From Branchipolynoe longqiensis (lineage: Eukaryota; Annelida; Polychaeta; Phyllodocida; Polynoidae): a stretch of 64,000 nucleotides of DNA. The stretch lies in assembly GCA_030323885.1 (NCBI GenBank), contig CM059199.1:43709347-43773346 (forward strand), read 5' to 3'. Each line of letters opens with the position of its first letter. Position 1 is the stretch's first letter. The notes under the pieces were generated by a model, which made no database searches, was not told the DNA's origin, and saw only the letters and a list, made by a program, of their open reading frames with translations. Made by a program: the position numbers and the translations under genes. Shown here in pieces: positions 32,750 to 42,689 of this stretch.

Positions 32750-33175
32750 TAAAGCTAAGATTCCATATAGGTGGTATGCAGCATGCGGCATGCGAATGCG
32801 AACATGGTATGCGGCATAGATACCCATGCCAACCTGCAATAGCCGATGTCTACTTTTGTGTCGGGGGCTCGTTAAACAAACAAACAAACAAACAAAAATA
32901 CCCATCCAATTTTTTGTGTTTTTTTGCTCCAAATTTGTGAAGGAAAGTCAAAGATACTATTGTTTTTTGTATGGCAAACGCAGCAGCAGCATTCGCATTC
33001 GCACTGATCGGTCCATGGGTCGATCCATTTGCCACATTCACATTCGCATTCGCATTCGTATTCGCATTCGGATACATAGAAGCACCACTATTCATTTACA
33101 TGCTTTTCAATTTTTTGCCACATTCGCATTCGCATAATGCATAACGCATACCGCGTATATGGAATCTTAGCTTAA
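32750..33175. mobile_element. MITE-8 (~425 bp) with long inverted ends
   Basis: AAGCTAAGATTCCATATA at the left and TATATGGAATCTTAGCTT at the right. The similarity continues inward about 50 bp through GGTATGC and GCGAATGCGAA words. The interior is built from CATTCGCATTCGCATTCG runs on both sides, giving a large foldback. Confidence 0.7.
32828..32897 (+). mobile_element. 70-bp SINE-tail insertion inside MITE-8
   Basis: GCAATAGCCGATGTCTACTT then TCGTTAAAC and a CAAACAAACAAA tail. ATACCCAT at 32820-32827 recurs at 32898-32905. The AATAGCCGATG word also occurs at 16749-16761 and, as AATAGCCGGTGATG, at 42718. Confidence 0.65.
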
Positions 33176-33212
33176 CAGTGAGTAACATTCAGATTGCTTT
33201 AAACCAGTCCCG

Positions 33213-33310
33213 AGTGACCTCGCGCGGTGGCCTAATCGGTAAAGCGCGGGCCTCGCAACCAGATCTTAGATGTTGCCAGGACGGAAAACTCCAACAACCA
33301 ATCAAACCCC
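33213..33310 (+). mobile_element. SINE-A with large internal deletion
   Basis: The head CGCGCGGTGGCCTAATCGGT passes straight to the 3' end ATCTTAGATGTTGCCAGGAC with tail CCAACAACCAATCAAA. About 240 bp of body is missing. Confidence 0.7.
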
Positions 33311-33499
33311 AGGACACCCCCCTCCCCGCCCCGCCCCTCCCCACCGAGTTTATTCTGCCAAAGTCAGAATAGAAATGATCTGTCATTACCCGGGTGGAAG
33401 TGGGGGTAGGGGTCAGTCGCAATAGGTGGAACAGCACACCCTAGGGAATGTGTCTGGTACTGTTAGTGTGCTGCCACCTGTTGCTATTTTGTGAAATCA

Positions 33500-33823
33500 G
33501 GCCAGAAGCACCATAACCCAACATCCGCTCAGTCACATTACCTGATACTGAGCTAACCAGTCCTTGCCCTGTCCTATTAATGTTGAGCGCCAAGCTAGGA
33601 AGCGACAAGTATCAATTTAGTAAATCAATGGTTTGACTTGACAGGGAATTGAACTCCCGATCTCCCGCATGAGGGGTCCGGGCTCTACCGATTCGGCCAC
33701 CGCGCCCGGTTTAATGGGATAGGGCAAAGATAGGTTGGCTCATTGTCAGTATAATGTGACTGAGTGGGATATCAGGTCATGGTGCTGGTGGCCGGATATG
33801 CCAGTGGAGCAGCACTATAAAGG
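33500..33823. mobile_element. two SINE-A parts in opposite orientation, abutting
   Basis: 33500-33710 is the head and front body on the minus strand, ending at the tRNA-like GGCCACCGCGCCCGG. Directly adjacent, 33711-33823 is the middle body on the plus strand (GATAGGGCAAAGATAGG to CAGCACTATAAAGG). A foldback or an inversion joint is implied. Confidence 0.65.
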
Positions 33824-33912
33824 AGGAGGCGAATTATACATATAAAATAGATACTTGACACTAGGTGTTCAGGTAAGTAATGCACATGATCAACAAGGTT
33901 CCAACACAATAT

Positions 33913-34398
33913 ACAGTCAAACTAAATCGACCGACCATGGGAAGGGCCAGCTTTAAATGGTCCATTTAGGGAGGTGGTCGGTTTAGGGAGTTTAAAAAAC
34001 CCCAGTTAAAATGATATTGTATGGGTGACCATTTGGGACCCAAATAAAGCAATCGATATTGAGGATTTACATGTGACGTAGGCATCACACTACTCCTGCA
34101 TCGTGGTTGGATAGAAGCAGTTCATTCTACTATCAAGTGTATGGAAATAAAACATAAAGCACAAATCTATTCACTAGAATCATGAATATTCACTAGGGGG
34201 TTGAAATAATGTTATTCGGTCAAATTAAACCCAAAATCCAAGCGAGATTAACACCACCACTGCATCAGCAGTGTTATGCTGTACTTTCTATCCAACCATG
34301 ATGGCCGACGAGGCACTGGTCACGGGGTGCTCATCGTTTGACGCAAATCGAGTGGTCGATCTGTGGAGGTGGTCGGTTAGAGAGGTTTTATTGTATAC
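33913..34398. mobile_element. MITE-1 copy split by another inverted-repeat element
   Basis: Left part 33913-34065 (AAACTAAATCGACCGACCAT to AAAGCAATCGATATTGAGG) and right part about 34348-34398 (ATCGAGTGGTCGATCTGTGG to GAGAGGTTTTATTGTATA) belong to one MITE-1. About 280 bp of foreign sequence sits between them. Confidence 0.6.
34098..34310. mobile_element. unnamed inverted-repeat insert within MITE-1
   Basis: CATCGTGGTTGGATAGAA near the left and TTCTATCCAACCATGATG near the right are inverted with one mismatch. The boundaries and target duplication are not clear. Confidence 0.45.
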
Positions 34399-34439
34399 AT
34401 ATATATATATCTATCTATATATATATATATAGATACAAG

Positions 34440-34784
34440 GTGAAAATGAGCCTGAGAGCTTTATGTAATTGATATAGAATTGCCGGCGCCTATGTTAGAT
34501 GGCGACTGCTTCTCGCCGGCCACCTTTGTCTAGCCAAGTGCCTCTCAAGCTACGTGTCGTGATTGAGTGACACACCCAGCTGTCCGCCGTGTGTAAGCCG
34601 AGAGGTAACAGTAAACTCGGCCACATTAATCATCCCTGCATAAACCGCCGACAACAGGGGTGGGGGTGAGGGGGGGGGGGTGTAGGGTTCGTCGTACAAA
34701 ACTTTAGCAACTAAACTAATACAACGCCGTCTACTTTCGTTGATTATTCTCCCACCGCCTACTTTGACAATTATTCAACAATTT
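34440..34784. other. non-genic, G run
   Basis: Unique-looking sequence with a G-rich run at 34658-34682. No gene was seen. Confidence 0.35.
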
Positions 34785-35195
34785 TGATTGGTTGTTTGTT
34801 GTTTGATTGGTTGCTTGTTGGAGTTTTACGTCCTGACAACATCTAAGGTCATATCAGTATGGGTTGTTGTTGTTGGCTGTTGTGTTACGTCCTGGCAACT
34901 TCTAAGGTCATATCATGATGGGTACCGTTTAGTGACAGTGTGCACTCAGGGTGACTTTGTAGTGCTGCCCCACTGGGAAATCAGACGGCTGGCTCCATGC
35001 CACAATATCCCACTCTGTCATGTTCTCCTGACACTGAGCTAACCAGTCCTTGCCCAATCCTATTAATGCCGAGCGCCAGGCTAGAAAGCAGCAAGTATCA
35101 ATTTTATAAGTTATTGGTTTGACTCAACCGGGAACCAAACTCCTGAGCTCCCGCATGCAAGGTCCACGCTCTACTAATTTGGCCACCATGCCCGG
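34785..35195 (-). mobile_element. SINE-A copy plus an extra 3' tail piece
   Basis: 34868-35195 is a nearly whole SINE-A on the minus strand, from TTACGTCCTGGCAACTTCTA to GGCCACCATGCCCGG. To its left, 34785-34862 is a second SINE-A 3' end (GGAGTTTTACGTCCTGACAA), so two copies are stacked tail to body. Confidence 0.75.
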
Positions 35196-35217
35196 TACCA
35201 AAATAATACATGACCAC

Positions 35218-35830
35218 CTACTTGTTTACAACCAATGACATAAAAATGCATACTTGTCACTTGTTAGCCTGCGCTGAGCATTATTGGGATGTGGCAAGGA
35301 CTGGTTGGCTCAGTGTTTGTTTGTTTGTTGTTGTTTTACGTCCTAGCAACATCTAAGGTCATATCAGGATGGGTACCAACTTGTGACAGTGCACACTCAG
35401 GGCGACTTTATAGTGCTGTCCCACTGGGAAACCAGGCCGCCGGCACCATTACCTGGTATCCCACTCAGTCACATTATCCTGACACTGAGCACACCAGTCC
35501 TTGCCCTATCCTAATAATGCGAGTGCCTGGCTAGGAAGCGACAAGTATCAATTTTAAAGTCATTGGTTTGACTCGACCGGAACTCGAACCCACGACCCCA
35601 CGATCTACCAGCACGGGAGACTGATGCTCTAACTCATTCGGCCATCCCGTCTGGTCACTTGGCTCAGTGTCATGATAATGTGATTGAATGGGATATCAAG
35701 GCATGATGCTGGTGTCCTGGTCGCCTAGTAAGTCAGCACTATAAAGTCGACATTAGTGCGCCAGAAGTCGGTACCCGTCCTGATATGACCTTAGATGTTG
35801 CCAGAACGTAAAGCCCCAAGAGCCAACCAA
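35218..35830 (+). mobile_element. SINE-A copy interrupted by a second SINE-A
   Basis: Left part 35218-35316 and right part 35659-35830 form one plus-strand SINE-A lacking most of its head. It ends CAGAACGTAAAGCCCC with a CCAACCAACCAA-like tail. Confidence 0.8.
35317..35658 (-). mobile_element. SINE-A nested in SINE-A, 12-bp duplication
   Basis: A minus-strand full copy from TTGTTTGTTTGTTGTTGTTT to CGGCCATCCCGTCTGGTC. TTGGCTCAGTGT at 35305-35316 recurs at 35659-35670 within the host SINE, so the insertion order is certain. Confidence 0.9.
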
Positions 35831-35861
35831 CCAACATTTTACAATGGTTCTGTAGTTTTGT

Positions 35862-35978
35862 TTGTAGGAGGTTTTACCTCCTAGAAAATAGTCATGGTCG
35901 TATCAGGACGGGTACCGACTTGGTGTGACAGCGAACACTCGTGGCAACTTTATAGTGCTCCCTCACTGGGAAGCAATC
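35862..35978 (-). mobile_element. SINE-A 3' fragment
   Basis: TTTGTAGGAGGTTTTACCTC, then GTACCGACTTGG and CTTTATAGTGCTCCCTCACT, the 3' part of the family. It stops where SINE-B begins. Confidence 0.65.
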
Positions 35979-35982
35979 AGGC

Positions 35983-36286
35983 AACATTTTCTTGAAGATT
36001 TATATTGCTTATCATGGATGAGTCTGAATAGACTTGTTTTCACCATTAGACAGTTTGTCGATAGAAAGCCCGAGCCTACACTTTTACCGACCCAAGGGAT
36101 TTTTAACCTCCCACACCACATAGACATGGTATGAGAGCAACTGCCCTTTGATGACGCTGTAAGTTATACACATCAGTGGAAATCCAAATTGGCAGAGGTG
36201 GGGGGGGGGGGCACAGGGAATTGAACCAGCAACCTTCAGACTAGAAAAAAGTCAGACACTCTAACCACTCCACCACAGAGAACACC
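35983..36286 (-). mobile_element. SINE-B copy
   Basis: On the minus strand the head reads GGTGTTCTCTGTGGTGGAGT then GGTTAGAG, with a box-B-like GGTTCAATTCCC. The body includes CACCTCTGCCAATTTGGATT and GGTCGGTAAAAGTGTAGGCT. A second copy is at 48603-48930. It is unrelated to SINE-A in both head and body. A poly-C stretch replaces part of the body. Confidence 0.75.
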
Positions 36287-36288
36287 AC

Positions 36289-36479
36289 AACTTTAACCTG
36301 GGCTTATTTAATGTTCGGTTATATTCTATATGGGGATGCAATTTAAAACTAGGAATGGGTATTTATATGATGATCGCACTATATCTTAATGCTACATATT
36401 TATGGTTTTTACATCTGCCTCTTTTTATATTTGTATAGCTAGCTAACTATATTAGGTTCATGAGTACAATCTAGCTTCC
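36289..36479. other. no recognised feature
   Basis: Short AT-rich stretch without gene or repeat signature. Confidence 0.3.
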
Positions 36480-36655
36480 TTAATTTGGAGTAAATGTCAT
36501 TACAACTGACTGCCTGGAAATATTTTGAGGAAAATGTGCAAAATTAAGTTTTGCATACACATCAGCTGCCTGACTCCATAGACTTCAGCAATAACACTAA
36601 CATGCTCTATTAACTCAATTTCGTATTCCCTTCTGGCTATGCAACTTTAAATCTG
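36480..36655 (+). mobile_element. MITE-3, right half
   Basis: TTTTGAGGAAAATGTGCAAA, GACTCCATAGACTTCAGCAA and the right end GGCTATGCAACTTTAA follow the MITE-3 order. Confidence 0.55.
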
Positions 36656-36724
36656 CTTAGTCTGAGGAATCAATCAACATTTCTAAACCAAACTACTTAG
36701 TTAGATTGTATTTGATATACCCAC

Positions 36725-37160
36725 CTTAGCTAGTAGTACTAGTAGTAGTAGTACTAGTAGTATTACTAGTAGTAGTACCAGTAGTAGTACCAGTAGTAGT
36801 AGTACTAGTAGTAGTAGTACTAGTAGTAGTACTAGTAGTAGTACTAGTAGTAGTACTAGTAGTAGTACTAGTAGTAGTACGAGTAGTAGTACTAGTAGTA
36901 GTACTAGTAGTAGTACTAATAGTAGTAGTAGTACTGATGCATGTATTAACAAAGACCCTATAACACTAAGACAGCTCACTCCCTATCTCTGTAAGATTTG
37001 CAGTGCCACCTTGTGATGGGTACTAGTAGTATTACTAGTAGTAGTACTAGTAGTAGTACCAGTAGTAGTACTAGTAGTAGTACTAGTAGTAGTACTAGTA
37101 GTAGTACTAGTAGTAGTACTAGTAGTAGTACTAATAGTAGTAGTAGTACTGATGCATGTA
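36725..37160. repeat. duplicated ACTAGTAGTAGT arrays with a MITE-4 left end between
   Basis: 36725-36935 and 37021-37150 are arrays of ACTAGTAGTAGT-type units. Each array is followed by TACTGATGCATGTATTAACA and the MITE-4 left end. The block at 36936-37020 recurs almost exactly at 37141-37236, so an array plus MITE end was duplicated in tandem. The Leu/Val frames on the minus strand are repeat artefacts. Confidence 0.8.
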
Positions 37161-37164
37161 TTAA

Positions 37165-37537
37165 CAAAGACCCTATAACACTAAGACAGCTCACTCCCTA
37201 TCTCTGTAAGATTTGCAGTGCCACCTTGTGATGGGTTTGATCAGCCCGGCTGGTAGTTGGTGTTTCACATGTAAACACATACAATTATATTATACATGAG
37301 ATAGGTAAGTATGAATACACATCAATATGAAATTGCTATGAACAAATACACATCATCATCAGCATCATCATCAGAATTGCCATCATCACACATCTTTCGC
37401 ATTCATATATACATTTATACATATAATATAGCACCTGTTTAACCAAGAGAACAGCCAGCGCACCAAGTGGTGGGTTTGATCATTTTAATTACATAGTACA
37501 TGCTGAGTGAGCCGTCTTAGTATTATAGGGTCTTTGG
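37165..37537. mobile_element. MITE-4, second complete copy
   Basis: The left end CAAAGACCCTATAACACTAA and the right end TCTTAGTATTATAGGGTCTT are inverted. The interior matches 10384-10768 throughout, with slightly different AT-rich spacing. Confidence 0.75.
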
Positions 37538-38043
37538 TAATAAGCAGGGACGGGAATATTGCATCAATTTAATCAATTTACTGGTGAAGTCTGGGGGGTG
37601 GGGGTCGGGGTGGGGCGGGGTGGCGTGGGGGGGGGGGGGGGGATCAGAGCGCTTACAAGCAGGCCACAATTAAATTAGCAAGCTTACACTTCAAGTTCCC
37701 ACGGTAGCCATTGTTAAGCGAAGTTACTTCAATCTAAAATAAGGGAGATGATGCCGATTAACCTAATGTTACTTATTAGTATCAGTAATATAGTTGCTTA
37801 TCTCCGAAAATTACAGTAACTCAAAACCTTCGAACTATGAATAAATAAATTACAACAGAACCATGGAAACACCCCCCCCCCTTACCCCCACACACACCCT
37901 CCCTTCGCTGGCAGTTTCCTCACGTGTGGTGCAGGTCATGCGCAGAACTTGTTGAGTGGGTGACGTGTCAACAAGGAACCCCCCAAAGCCTCGCGTGTAG
38001 GACTAGATAAGATAGCCCGAGGTGGGCTCCGCCCTGCTTTGCG
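37538..38043. other. G-rich run, MITE-3 fragment, C-rich run
   Basis: A G-rich run at 37590-37645 includes a G homopolymer. A minus-strand MITE-3 remnant (ACTCAAAACCTTCGAACTAT) lies at about 37740-37845. A C-rich stretch follows at 37872-37910. No gene. Confidence 0.45.
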
Positions 38044-38102
38044 CCTGATTATGACCTTAGATGTTGCCTGGACGTAAAACTCCAACAACCAACCAACCAA
38101 GC
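38044..38102 (+). mobile_element. SINE-A 3' stub
   Basis: TATGACCTTAGATGTTGCCT then GGACGTAAAACTCC and a CAACCAACCAACCA tail. Confidence 0.75.
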
Positions 38103-38189
38103 ATCCACTGCCATTCACAGCGTCCACAGATCGCGCCCACTTTCACGGGCCCTTTATCTCATTAGATACGTTTCAGGCGCAGGTTTAAT

Positions 38190-39000
38190 AGTTGTATGGG
38201 GTAGAAGTTGACAAATCCGCCGGGCCCTATCGCCTTTCCCGCCGGCCGCGTATCGGGTGGCGGCGGCCTTTGTGGGCGCGGGGAGACACGGGTGGCGACC
38301 CGTGCACCCCGCTCTGCCGCGCCCCGCTCCGCCGCGCCCCTCCGCTCAGCTCAGCCCCCACCTCGCCACCCCCTGTCCCCACCCCGCTCCGCCTCTCCAC
38401 CCCGCCGCCCCGCCTCTCCACCCCGCCGCCCCGCCCCACCTCGCGCCGTGTCAGCAACACACACCTGGCCCCTAGGTCCCTCCGCTCTCCGTTCTCCACT
38501 CTCCACTCCCCGCTCTCCGCTCTCCGTTCTCCGCTCTCCACCTATCCACTCTCCGCCTCTCCGCTCTCCACTCTCCGCTCTCCACATCTCCGCTCTCCAC
38601 CTCTCTGCTCTCTGCCTCTCCGCTCTCCACTCTCCACCTCTCCGCCTCTCCGCTCTCCGTTCTCCGCTCTCTGCTATCCACCTCTCCACTGTCCGCCTCT
38701 CCGCTCTCCGCTCTCTGCCTATCCGCTCTCCGCTCTTTGCTCTTTGCTCTTTGCTCTCTGCTCTCCGCATCTCCGCTCTCCACCTCTCCACTCTCCACCT
38801 CTCCGTTCTCTGCTCTCCGCTCTCTGCTCTCCGCTCTCCGCCTCTCCGCTCTCCACTTTCCGCTCTCTGCCTCTCCGCTCTCCGATCTCCGCTCTCCGTC
38901 TCTCCGTCTCTCCGCTCTCCGCCTCTCCGCCTCCCCGCTCTCCGCCTCCCCGCTCTCCGCCTCTCCACTCTCCACTCTCCGCTCTCCGCCTCTCCCCTGT
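38190..39000. repeat. C/T-rich array, CTCTCCGCT-type units
   Basis: A CpG-rich CCCCGCCGCC start (38215-38460) leads into 530 bp of CTCTCCG/CTCTCCACT units with variable 7- to 9-bp spacing. All overlapping open frames on both strands come from this composition. Confidence 0.8.
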
Positions 39001-39004
39001 GTGG

Positions 39005-39165
39005 AACGTTCGGAGTTCGAACCCTGGTCGAGTCAAACCAATGACTTATGAAATCGATACTTGTCATGGTCCCTTTAGTCTGATCTCCCAGTGCGGCAGC
39101 ACTATAAAGTCCCCATGAGTGCACACTGCCACAATTCGGCAAAGCCGAACAAACAAACAAATCCC
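39005..39165 (+). mobile_element. SINE-A with internal deletion
   Basis: GGAGTTCGAACCCTGGTCGA (box B) and CAATGACTTATGAAATCGAT pass after a short gap to TGATCTCCCAGTGCGGCAGC and a truncated 3' end with AACAAACAAACAA tail. Confidence 0.7.
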
Positions 39166-39182
39166 TTCCACCTCACTCACTG

Positions 39183-40165
39183 TTAAAGCTGCATAGTCCG
39201 ATGAAACTTGAAAGCATTAAACTTGGTTTGCCAAAAGACTTAATTAGATTTGATCATACATATTAAATCTGCATAATCCGATGATTTTGAGTTTATGTTA
39301 TTTCCTGAGATAAAGATGTCAGGTTGTTCATTATTATCTACCTTACATTAGATTGAAGTAACTTTTATTTTAAATGGCTTAATCTTGAGGTATTTGAAGT
39401 GCAAATGTGGGAAATTAATTTTGGCAAGCTTGCACCATAGCTTTATGCAGTACCAGGTTCTATTAAATTAATAGACTTGGTTAAGATCAAATCTAGTATG
39501 ATAATTTAGAATGCAAACAAACGGCTACTGCCAAAAAATCTACAGTCTTTATTCAAAATAAGTTCAGAGAGTAGCCATGATACAAGGCAAAGTAACAACC
39601 TAAGGCAAGTATTTGCAAGAACAATTTTTAAGTCTCAATGTGTATCTATATCTGGGATAAAAATATGGAATTCACTTGATGATAATATCAAATGTTCAAA
39701 AAACATCTATATGTTTCAACGAATGTATAAAAAGAAAATATTTAAGCTTCATCAGAGGGAAAACACATCGTACTCTAGTACATAAATATTGAGTTGTAAT
39801 TTACAGTATTGAGGGTATTGTTGATATGCTTTTAACTTGTATTTGTCTATTTATTATTTCTATTTTATAAGCAATGTATCTGTGTTATTTTTAAATGGGG
39901 AAAGCACCTCATAAGTATTATACTTCTGCTTTCTCCTTTTTCATGTGAAAAAATTACTAATATAAATATCAACTTGTGTGTACATTGATCATGTGGAAAT
40001 AAATATTTTATTATTATTCCTGATTACTAAGTATTCCCTTATATGTGATGACAAATGTTAAATAAGTGCACCAGTATCTAAGGTAGTTATGCAGAATCAA
40101 ATCTAGATAACTGGTTTCGGTTTGGAAATTTGATGTTTTGATCGGACCATGTAGCTTTAAACTTA
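39183..40165 (+). mobile_element. MITE-3 copies interrupted by a LINE relic
   Basis: TTAAAGCTGCATAGTCCGAT at 39183 is one left end and TTAAATCTGCATAATCCGAT near 39265 another. The body follows to about 39510. The right end (GATCGGACCATGTAGCTTTAA) appears only at 40135-40157, after about 480 bp of LINE-derived sequence. Confidence 0.65.
39540..40020 (+). mobile_element. 5'-truncated LINE relic: RT C-terminus and 3' UTR
   Basis: The frame 39549-39785 ends in TAA and reads a C-terminal block with TRQSNNLRQVFARTIF, then SISGIKIWNSLDDNIK and a Lys-rich end. This is the pattern seen at the end of CR1/L2-type LINE polymerases. A ~230-bp AT-rich 3' UTR follows with GGAAATAAATATTTTATTAT at its end. 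The frame is too short to hold RT catalytic motifs. It is different from both other LINEs in the window. Confidence 0.6.
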
Positions 40166-40345
40166 CTGCTGAAGCCGATTAGTGTCAGAATGTTGATGTA
40201 GATGACGAAATTAAGTTTGCATGTTTCCACTTCCAATATCTCCAAAGTTAACCATTAATTATGCAATTCACTTCAAGCTACAGTAAAATGAAGTTAAAAT
40301 AATTATCTCGAAAAATGGCAGAAACTTAATACCAAAGGACTCGGC
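40166..40345 (-). mobile_element. MITE-3 fragment
   Basis: CACTTCAAGCTACAGTAAAA, TTATCTCGAAAAATGGCAGA and CCAAAGGACTCGGCAAATG follow the reverse MITE-3 order in a diverged copy. Confidence 0.5.
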
Positions 40346-40559
40346 AAATGTAATTGACACACCACTTTACCCGCCCGCATCCATCAATATATTCCCACGG
40401 TAGGGCATTGTGTGTGAAAGAGGGACGGGGTGTGGGAGGAAAGAGGGAAAATAGGGGAGAGAATGAGTGTGTGAGATGGGGAGAAAAGGGGGTGGGAGAA
40501 ATAGGGAAGAGGGGGCGGGGAGCGCGGGTTTTGGAGAAGGGAGAGGAGACGAGGCGAGC

Positions 40560-40899
40560 GTGTTTTGTAGTTGTTTTACGTCCTAGCAACATCTAAGGTC
40601 ATATTAGGATGGGTACCGACTTGGGACAGTGCACACTCATGGCATAGGTATAGTGCTGCCCCACTGGAAGACCAGGCTAGCAGCACCATGACCTGATATC
40701 CCACTCAGTCACATTATCCTGACACTGAGCCAACCAGTCCTTGCCCTATCCTAATAATGCCGAGTGCCAGGCTAGGAAGCGACAAGTATCAATCTTTAAG
40801 TCATTGGTTTGACTCGACCAGGGTTCGAACCCACGACCCCACGATCTACCAACATGGGAGACGGACGCTCTAACTCGTTCGGCCATCCCGTCTGGTCGT
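40560..40899 (-). mobile_element. SINE-A, full copy with 10-bp duplication
   Basis: A minus-strand copy from TTGTTTTACGTCCTAGCAAC to GGCCATCCCGTCTGGTCGT. CGAGGCGAGC at 40550-40559 recurs at 40900-40909. The poly-CAAA tail is short. Confidence 0.9.
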
Positions 40900-40909
40900 C
40901 GAGGCGAGC

Positions 40910-42285
40910 AGGAGGAAGGGTAATGCTGGCAGGGGGGGGGGGGGGGCGATGTTGCAGTGGGAGGATGGAAAGCGGAAGGGAGGAAGAAGGGAAGGGGGAG
41001 AGGGGAATGAGTAGAGGTGGATGGAAGGGAGACAGATTGAGATGGGTGAGAGATGAAGGGAAGCGGAGTAGGGCACTGGATTGACCAGTGGGGAGGGGGC
41101 GAGGGGCAGGGGAGAGTGGAAGAAAGGGAGGGGAAATTGGGAGTGAGAGAGGAGAGGGGCATGGGAGTGAGCGAGGGGGAAGGGGCAGTGGGAGTGAGAG
41201 GGATAGGGGGTAGTGCGAGTGAGAGGGAGAGGGGTAATTGGAGTGAGAGGGAGAGGGGATAGTGTGAATGAGAGAGAGGGGGTCGTGGGGTGAGAGAGAG
41301 GGGTACTGGAAGTGACTAGGGGGAGGAGGCAGTGGAGTGCGCGAGGGGGGAGGGACAGTGGGTGAGAGGGAGATGGGCAGTGGATTGAGAGAGGAGAGGG
41401 GCAGGTGGTCTGAGAGAGAGAGAAGAGCAGTGGGAGGGCGAAAGTACAAGGGGTATTGGAGAGAAAGGAGAAGCGGCAGTTGGAGTGAGAGGGAGAGGTT
41501 GGAGTGTGAGGGAGAGGGGGGCAGAGGGAGTGTCAGGAGAGGGGCCAATGGAGGTATAGGGGCATGGAGGTGGGGAGGAGAGGGGGCAGTGGGAAGTAGA
41601 GAGCGAGAGGGCAGTGGGTGAGAGGGAGAGGGCAGTGGGAGGGAAGTAGACGGGGTAGTGGAGGGAGAAGGAGAGGGTTTGGAGTGAGAGGGAGAGGGGG
41701 CATGGGAGTGAGAGAGAAGGAAGGGTGCAGTGGGGAGTGAGAGGAGACGGAAGTAGGAGTGAGAGAGGGAGACGGCAGAGGGAGGGAGAAGGGCAGTGGG
41801 GTGAGAGGGAGAGGGGGCAGTAGAGTGAGAGGGAGAGGGGGCAGTGTGAGGGGAGGGAAAAAAGAGGGGGCAGTGGAGGAGAAGGGCAGTGGGGTGAGAG
41901 GGAAGGGGCATAGGAGTGAGAGGAGGGAGACGGGGCATGGGAGGTAGAGGGGGCAGGTAGAGTGGGAAGGAAGGGCAGTGGTAGTGAGAGAGAGGGAGAG
42001 GGGCAGTGGGAGTGAGAGAGGGAGAGGGGGCAGTGGGAGGGAGAGGGGGCAGTAGGAGTGGGAGGGAGAGGGGCAGTGGGAGTGAGAGAGGGAGAGGGGC
42101 AGTGGGGCAGTGGGAGGGAGAGGGGCAGTGGGGTGAGAGGGAGAGGGGCAGTAGGAGTGAGAGACAGAGATGGGGCAGTGGGAGGGAGGGGGGAGTGGGA
42201 GGGAGAGGGGGCAGTAGGAATTGGAGGGAGAGGGGCAGTGGAAGTGAGAGAGGGAGAGGGGTCAGTGGGAGGGAGAGGGGACATT
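40910..42285. repeat. 1.4-kb purine-rich array (GAGAGGGAGAGGGGCAGTGG)
   Basis: GAGAGGGAGAGGGGCAGTGG-type units of variable length repeat with indels. The plus strand is almost all A and G, with regular T in CAGTGGGAGTG words. It has triplex (H-DNA) and G-quadruplex potential. The open frames on both strands are low complexity. Confidence 0.85.
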
Positions 42286-42324
42286 AGTCACTACGTCATT
42301 TCCGCCTTATCAGAGTTGCTAGCC

Positions 42325-42530
42325 TCCCAACCAAATTAACATAGTCCAATGATTTTTTTAGTTTCTGCTCTTTATTTTTGTTACGGATAAATATATTCCA
42401 CTCGTTGTTCTTATCTATCTTACTTTTCTTAGGCGTGCGTTTTATTTTAAATACTAACATTGTAGATGTTTGGAATGACAACATGCGATGTTAATTTTGG
42501 CATGTGTGTCAAAATTCTGACAACATAGTT
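42325..42530 (+). mobile_element. MITE-3, left and middle part
   Basis: ACATAGTCCAATGATTTTTT, GGATAAATATATTCCACTCG, TTTTATTTTAAATACTAACA and CAAAATTCTGACAACATAG are MITE-3 blocks. The right end is missing. Confidence 0.55.
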
Positions 42531-42575
42531 ACATGCATTATAAAGGAACGTGCGTAAAAAGGAGCGGTGAAATAT

Positions 42576-42676
42576 CATCATCATCATCATGCTGTCGGTC
42601 GCGATGCGACAAAGACTTATTACTTGACTCCCACTCTCCATTTAGCTCTCTGCCGTGAGAGTGATGTTCATGAGTC
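42576..42676 (-). mobile_element. 101-bp LINE 3' stub with 9-bp duplication
   Basis: The minus strand matches the last ~100 bp of the LINE ending at 20567, including CAGAGAGCTAAATGGAGAG, TTTGTCGCATCGCG and an ATGATGATGAT tail. GTGAAATAT at 42567-42575 recurs at 42677-42685. Confidence 0.85.
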
Positions 42677-42689
42677 GTGAAATATAATG

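Noticed and set aside
38192..39160. Pro/Ser-rich and Glu/Arg-rich overlapping frames
   Set aside because: Low-complexity CTCTCCG array; both strands open by composition and the ends run into a SINE.
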